NCBI GenBank assembly: GCA_047833665.1
Contig: CP181261.1
Location: 1,984,001-2,048,000, forward strand
Direction of reading: 5' to 3'
Length of the DNA stretch: 64,000 nt
Origin: Caproicibacter sp047833665
Lineage (GTDB): Bacteria > Bacillota > Clostridia > Oscillospirales > Acutalibacteraceae
A model generated the notes under the pieces. The model saw nothing but the letters and a program-made list of their open reading frames with translations. It did not search any database and had not been told where the DNA came from. A program made the position numbers and the translations under genes. Positions 59,745 through 64,000 of this stretch are shown piece after piece (the stretch's first letter is position 1; every line of letters starts with the position of its first letter).

Positions 59745-59806
59745 GATTAAATAACCGGCAAATACCGGATTTTAACCGCTGTTAGAAATGAGGGAGTGCT
59801 GACAAA

Positions 59807-61489
59807 GTGATTAACGGAAGCGATCTAAAAAACGCTATTATATCCGGCGCAAATAATATAATACGATATAAAACCTCGATTGATGAACTGAATATTTTTC
59901 CCGTTCCGGATGGCGACACCGGCACAAACATGTCCATGACCATGGGGTCCGCTGTTACAGAACTTGCAAAGACCTCGTCCAATTCTGCCGGGGAAGTTGC
60001 AAAAATTGCATCTGGTGCGCTTTTGCGCGGGGCAAGAGGCAACTCCGGTGTTATTCTATCCCTTTTGTTTCGTGGATTTGCAAAAGGTGTGGAAGGCATG
60101 GATGAAATTGGAGGGGCTGACCTTGTCTCCGCGCTCGGTATCGGTGTGGAAGCCGCCTATAAGGCGGTTATGAAGCCAACGGAAGGAACTATTTTGACTG
60201 TGGCACGCGTTGCATGTGAGGCAGGCCGAGAAGCCGCAGAAAACAACGATGAACCGGTTGCTGTTTGGGAAGCCGTTTGCAACGGGGCTAAAGAAGCACT
60301 TGCTAAAACGCCCGAACTTCTTCCGGTGCTCAAGCGTGCAGGAGTTGTAGACGCAGGCGGAAAAGGCCTGTGCCATATTTTTGATGGCATGCTGAGCGTT
60401 TTTCGAGACAACATAGTAATTTCCAGCGAAACGCCGGAAGAGCAGGGGCAAAGTGAAAAAGATAAAACTTTGGACAGCGATTTCTTCCGGAATGCCGCTG
60501 CGGAATTTGATGAAGTGATTAATTTTACCTATTGCACGGAATTTATTGTAGAAAGAAACCCGGAATGTGAAAAAGATCCGCAAAATTTGCGTACCTATCT
60601 GGAAGGCATTGGAGACTGTGTGTTAGTTGTCCCCGACGACGAAATCATAAAAGTGCATGTACACACGGAAAATCCGGGTAACGCGCTGGAAGCAGGACTG
60701 GCTTATGGTCAGCTTCTCACTGTAAAAATTGATAATATGAAAGAACAGCACAGAAAAAACAGCGAAGCAAATGAAGCTGCCAAAGAAAAAGCCGCTGCGC
60801 CGGAGCCGGCGGAACCGGTGGAGGAAGTCGGCTTTGTTGCGGTTGCCGCAGGCGATGGCTTAAAAACGCTTTTCACCGACCTTGGATGCGCACAGGTGGT
60901 AAGCGGCGGACAGACCATGAATCCAAGCACGGAAGAACTGATGGCCGCAGCCCTTGCAACACCGGCAAAAACTGTTATTATCCTCCCGAACAACAAAAAT
61001 ATTATTTTGGCTGCCGAACAAACAATTCCCCTAATTCAAGACAGGAAAGTTATTGTATTGCCAACTCGTACAATTCCGCAAGGACTGTCTGCACTGCTCG
61101 CTTACAATCCTGATACCAGTGTAGAAGTAAACACCGTAAGCATGATGGAAGCCGCCTCCGGTGTGCAGACCGGTATTGTGACATATGCGGCCCGTGATTC
61201 CGAATTTGGCGGAAAACGAATTCACAAGGGAGACATTTTAGGTCTTGTCAACGGTAAGCTGAGTTTGGTAGAAAGGAAAAAGGACATCGTTCACGCATGT
61301 TCTAAGCTAACCAGATCCATGGTAGGGCGCGGGACCTCGTTTATTACTTTAATTTATGGTGCAGACGTGACCGAAGAAATGGCAAACGATGCATGCAACC
61401 GCATTAAATCGAAAGTCAGCAACGATATTGAGATTACCTTAGTCAATGGCGGCCAACCCGTGCATTACTTTATTATCTCAGTGGAATAA
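59807..61489 (+). CDS. fakA: DAK2-domain fatty acid kinase-like protein (FakA/YloV)
   Basis: A 560-residue protein. The DAK2 ATP-binding domain (residues about 1-200) shows NIFPVPDGDTGTNMSMTMGS with the metal-binding Asp cluster, RGARGNSGVILSLLFRGFAK and RAGVVDAGGKGL. A middle and a C-terminal domain follow (IILPNNKNIILAAEQTIPLI). FakA works with a FakB (DegV) protein to phosphorylate fatty acids. No fakB is next to it here. The start is a GTG behind GGGAG. In many Firmicutes this gene is followed by recG, as here. Confidence 0.9.
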   Translation: MINGSDLKNAIISGANNIIRYKTSIDELNIFPVPDGDTGTNMSMTMGSAVTELAKTSSNSAGEVAKIASGALLRGARGNSGVILSLLFRGFAKGVEGMDEIGGADLVSALGIGVEAAYKAVMKPTEGTILTVARVACEAGREAAENNDEPVAVWEAVCNGAKEALAKTPELLPVLKRAGVVDAGGKGLCHIFDGMLSVFRDNIVISSETPEEQGQSEKDKTLDSDFFRNAAAEFDEVINFTYCTEFIVERNPECEKDPQNLRTYLEGIGDCVLVVPDDEIIKVHVHTENPGNALEAGLAYGQLLTVKIDNMKEQHRKNSEANEAAKEKAAAPEPAEPVEEVGFVAVAAGDGLKTLFTDLGCAQVVSGGQTMNPSTEELMAAALATPAKTVIILPNNKNIILAAEQTIPLIQDRKVIVLPTRTIPQGLSALLAYNPDTSVEVNTVSMMEAASGVQTGIVTYAARDSEFGGKRIHKGDILGLVNGKLSLVERKKDIVHACSKLTRSMVGRGTSFITLIYGADVTEEMANDACNRIKSKVSNDIEITLVNGGQPVHYFIISVE

Positions 61490-61537
61490 CAATCTTTCCC
61501 GCCTGAATCAACGGAATACTGGTTTGCAGGTGGTAAA

Positions 61538-63568
61538 ATGGCAAGTTTGTACGGACAGGAAATACAAACCTTAAAAGGCGTCGGCAAACAGCGCGCAGAG
61601 TTGTATAAAAAGCTCGGCGCGCCTTCAGTCGGCGCTTTGCTGCGTCTATACCCGCGTACCTACGAGGATTTAAGCCACCCATTCACCATTCGTTCCGCTC
61701 CGCTTGGCACAACCTGTGCAATTCGCGCTGTTGTAGAACAACCGCCAAAGGAAACACGTATCCGCAACGGGCTAACGCTGTATAAAGCACGTGCATACGA
61801 CGGGGAAAGCACTATGGAGCTAACTTTTTTTAACAATCGCTATGTAATGAATCTGCTCCGAGAAAATGAAGAATACATCTTCTATGGCAAAGTCACCGCA
61901 AATTTTTTAAAGCGTGAAATGGCTTCCCCGGAATTTTATCCCGCCAATTCCTGTCCTCCGGTTTTGCCCGTTTACCGACAAACAAGCGGGCTTTCCAGTC
62001 GGATGATTGCAAAAACAGTGCGCGAAGCCCTACGCCTGCTGCCGGACCCGATGAGAGACCCGATTCCACACATGCTGCGCCAGAAATTGTCGCTTTGCCG
62101 GCTTGATTTCGCACTGAAAAACATACACTTTCCAGCAGATATGGAAGCCTTAGCACTGGCCCGCAAACGGCTGATTTTTGAAGAACTTCTCATTCTGCAA
62201 CTGGGGCTTTTGAAACTAAAGAGTCATACTCGTTCTAAAAGCCAATTTCAGCTTCAAACCGACTGGACCGCTGAGTTTTATCGCATGCTACCCTTTAAAC
62301 CTACAGGCGCTCAGCGCAGAGCCATTCGTGAAGCTATGGCGGATATGATGAGTGGTTTCTCAATGAACCGGCTGATTCAAGGGGATGTTGGCTCCGGCAA
62401 AACCGCTGTTGCAGCTGCCCTATGCCACAGCGCTATAAAAAACGGTATGCAGGCCGCATTAATGGCCCCAACGGAGATCCTCGCAAAACAGCATGCCGAG
62501 ACTCTCACTTCACTTCTATCAAACGCGGGGATACGGGTTGGACTTTTGACGGGATCCCTCCCTGCCGCGCAAAAAAGAAAGCTGCGAAGCGCACTTGCAG
62601 CCGGTGAAATCGATCTGATAGTTGGCACACATGCACTGATATCGCAGGATGTTCAATTTCGCCGTCTAGGCCTTGTCATCACGGATGAGCAGCACCGGTT
62701 CGGTGTAGCGCAGCGAGCAGCGCTTGCTTCAAAGGGAAATTCACCCCACACTCTGGTTATGAGCGCTACACCAATTCCGCGCACACTTGCACTAATGATT
62801 TACGGAGATTTGGATATTTCTATTCTTGACGAATTGCCGCCCGGCCGACAAAAAACGGCAACTTACGCGGTAACGCCGGAATACCGGCCGCGAATCTTTG
62901 CCTTTCTTCGAAAGCGAGTTCGCGAAGGCCGACAATGCTACATTGTCTGTCCCACTATTGATGAGGGAACTAACGACATGGTTAGTGTGGAAACATATGC
63001 GAAACAGCTGAAAGAGAAATGGCTGCCTGACTGCAGAATCGCCACCCTACATGGAAAAATGAAGCCAAAAGAAAAAGAAGCGGTTATGAACCGCTTTGCC
63101 GGCGGCGAAATCGATGTTTTGGTTTCCACCACGGTCGTGGAAGTAGGTGTCGATGTCCCTAATGCGACAGTCATGCTCATCGAAAATGCGGAACGATACG
63201 GTCTCTCCCAATTACATCAACTGCGCGGACGCATTGGGCGCGGAACATTTGAATCCACCTGCATTTTGGTTTCGTCATCACAGGGCGAGGAGGCCTCGGC
63301 ACGGCTGAAAATTCTGTGCTCTACATCGGACGGTTTTCGCATAGCAGACGAAGATTTAAAGCTTCGTGGGCCCGGCGATTTTTTTGGAAGCAGACAGCAC
63401 GGATTGCCTGATCTTAAGATAGCGAACATGATGACCGATATGGAACCGCTTCATCAGGCCCAAATGGCCGCCAAACAAATACTTGCTTCGGATCCTGATC
63501 TTTCCCTTCCCGAACATCGCGGACTGCGCGCCGAAGTACGCCAGCTATTTAAACATTGGTCGGATTAA
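61538..63568 (+). CDS. recG: ATP-dependent DNA helicase RecG
   Basis: A 676-residue helicase, complete. The N-terminal wedge/OB domain (about residues 1-240) binds branched DNA. The helicase motifs are GDVGSGKTAVAAALCHS (I), LVITDEQHRFGVAQRAAL (II, DEQH), MSATPIPRTLALMIYGDLDI (III), VVEVGVDVPNATVMLIENAE and QLHQLRGRIGRG (VI). It remodels stalled forks and Holliday junctions. The ATG has AGGTGG upstream. Confidence 0.97.
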   Translation: MASLYGQEIQTLKGVGKQRAELYKKLGAPSVGALLRLYPRTYEDLSHPFTIRSAPLGTTCAIRAVVEQPPKETRIRNGLTLYKARAYDGESTMELTFFNNRYVMNLLRENEEYIFYGKVTANFLKREMASPEFYPANSCPPVLPVYRQTSGLSSRMIAKTVREALRLLPDPMRDPIPHMLRQKLSLCRLDFALKNIHFPADMEALALARKRLIFEELLILQLGLLKLKSHTRSKSQFQLQTDWTAEFYRMLPFKPTGAQRRAIREAMADMMSGFSMNRLIQGDVGSGKTAVAAALCHSAIKNGMQAALMAPTEILAKQHAETLTSLLSNAGIRVGLLTGSLPAAQKRKLRSALAAGEIDLIVGTHALISQDVQFRRLGLVITDEQHRFGVAQRAALASKGNSPHTLVMSATPIPRTLALMIYGDLDISILDELPPGRQKTATYAVTPEYRPRIFAFLRKRVREGRQCYIVCPTIDEGTNDMVSVETYAKQLKEKWLPDCRIATLHGKMKPKEKEAVMNRFAGGEIDVLVSTTVVEVGVDVPNATVMLIENAERYGLSQLHQLRGRIGRGTFESTCILVSSSQGEEASARLKILCSTSDGFRIADEDLKLRGPGDFFGSRQHGLPDLKIANMMTDMEPLHQAQMAAKQILASDPDLSLPEHRGLRAEVRQLFKHWSD

Positions 63569-63618
63569 TGTAAAAACGATACCATTTAGCAGAGTGCGCG
63601 CAAACAACTCTGCTTTAT

Positions 63619-63667
63619 AATACCAATACTCCGGCCCCGCCATTTGCAGAACCGGAGTATTGGTATT
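63619..63667. terminator. Bidirectional terminator behind recG
   Basis: AATACCAATACTCCGG and CCGGAGTATTGGTATT form a 16-bp perfect stem around a 17-nt loop. It also overlaps the stop of the leftward phosphoesterase gene. Confidence 0.85.
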
Positions 63668-64000
63668 ACTTTCTAAAGTGATGTTTTGGTGGAATGACCC
63701 ATGCAGGAAGAATCTGCTGAAAGACCGCATAATGTTTGTAAGTCACTTTGCGGTCGATATGTAAGGAGCCGAAAAACCATATTTCGTATTGAACTTGCTT
63801 TGTTATCTTCTCAAAAAAAGCTTCCAGTTGGTTTTTTGCGTACTCTTCTAACTCGAATGAACCGGAGCCAATTTTAGGCGGGGGTGTGTGGGTTACAATA
63901 TAATCCACCTTGTTCCCGACAGCCTCTAGGTTTTCAGCACCCTCGCGAATCTCCTCCATAGTTGGCATTTCCCGCTCCCACCATTTGCCGGCTTCCATAC
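63666..64000 (-). CDS. Metallophosphoesterase family protein, partial (N-terminus outside the window)
   Basis: The last ~111 codons of a protein that enters from the right edge. DYIVTHTPPP and FFGSLHIDRKVTYKHYAVFQ lie in the positions of the C-terminal metal motifs of calcineurin-like phosphoesterases (normally a His then G-x-H). The usual GHTH reads GSLH here. Substrate and full length cannot be judged from this part. Confidence 0.7.
   Translation of the reverse strand, partial: MEAGKWWEREMPTMEEIREGAENLEAVGNKVDYIVTHTPPPKIGSGSFELEEYAKNQLEAFFEKITKQVQYEIWFFGSLHIDRKVTYKHYAVFQQILPAWVIPPKHHFRK

Overview
The window looks like a chromosomal segment of a spore-forming, anaerobic Gram-positive of the class Clostridia. 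The order Oscillospirales is my best guess, but it is an inference. The evidence is: lipoproteins with Gram-positive type lipoboxes, T-box leaders, strong GGAGG ribosome sites with several TTG and GTG starts, sigma-A promoters with 17-bp spacers, spore genes (a cwlJ-type hydrolase with gerQ, spoVS, a collagen-like BclA-type protein), and RNase Y followed by the YmdB phosphoesterase.

Layout. 1-4.4 kb: an ECF sigma factor with its overlapping membrane partner (cut by the window edge), a decayed tRNA-like sequence, a UbiA/MenA-type prenyltransferase, a DUF2500 protein and a small DMT transporter. 4.5-9.3 kb: a complete branched-chain amino acid ABC importer, livJ-H-M-G-F, read leftward behind a sigma-A promoter and a leader hairpin that resembles an attenuator. 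9.6-16 kb: cwlJ-gerQ, tRNA-Pro(GGG), rpsF-ssb-rpsR, galU with a zinc-ribbon membrane protein, and prfB without the usual programmed frameshift. 16.3-24.4 kb: two amino-acid units, each behind its own promoter and T-box. They are leuA-C-D-B (specifier CTC, Leu) and a trpXYZ-like importer (specifier TGG, Trp). 24.6-31.9 kb: mixed housekeeping and envelope genes.

32-35.8 kb holds an MBOAT/SGNH acyl-transfer pair in which the MBOAT gene is cut by an IS30-family element flanked by a 13-bp direct repeat. Next come an Nramp transporter, a lipoprotein with an exact 17-residue duplication, a large secreted beta-repeat protein, superoxide dismutase and a CAP-domain protein behind a nested palindrome. 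42.5-46 kb is a surface cassette: a collagen-like protein with a beta-sandwich-like domain at each end, preceded by a sigma-K-like promoter and followed by two tandem glycosyltransferases. 46.2-50.9 kb is a MarR regulator with a heterodimeric ABC exporter whose second subunit carries a large extracytoplasmic insertion. 51-53.2 kb holds small proteins and a divergent prenyl transferase. 53.2-55.5 kb is thrS with a Thr T-box (ACC). The window ends with rny, ymdB, spoVS, an IS481-like element with 27-bp flanking repeats, a DAK2/FakA-type gene, recG and a truncated phosphoesterase.

How the parts fit. Amino-acid supply and charging is a strong theme: BCAA import, leucine synthesis, tryptophan import and Thr-tRNA synthesis, with three T-boxes whose specifier codons line up at the same distance from a shared GAG. 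Envelope and spore-surface modification is the second theme. The least described candidates are the two-headed collagen-like protein with its glycosyltransferases, the nested operator at the CAP gene, the livJ leader, a possible structured RNA near 30.7 kb, and three small ORFs with good ribosome sites that are too short for standard gene callers. I found no CRISPR array, prophage or obvious defence system.
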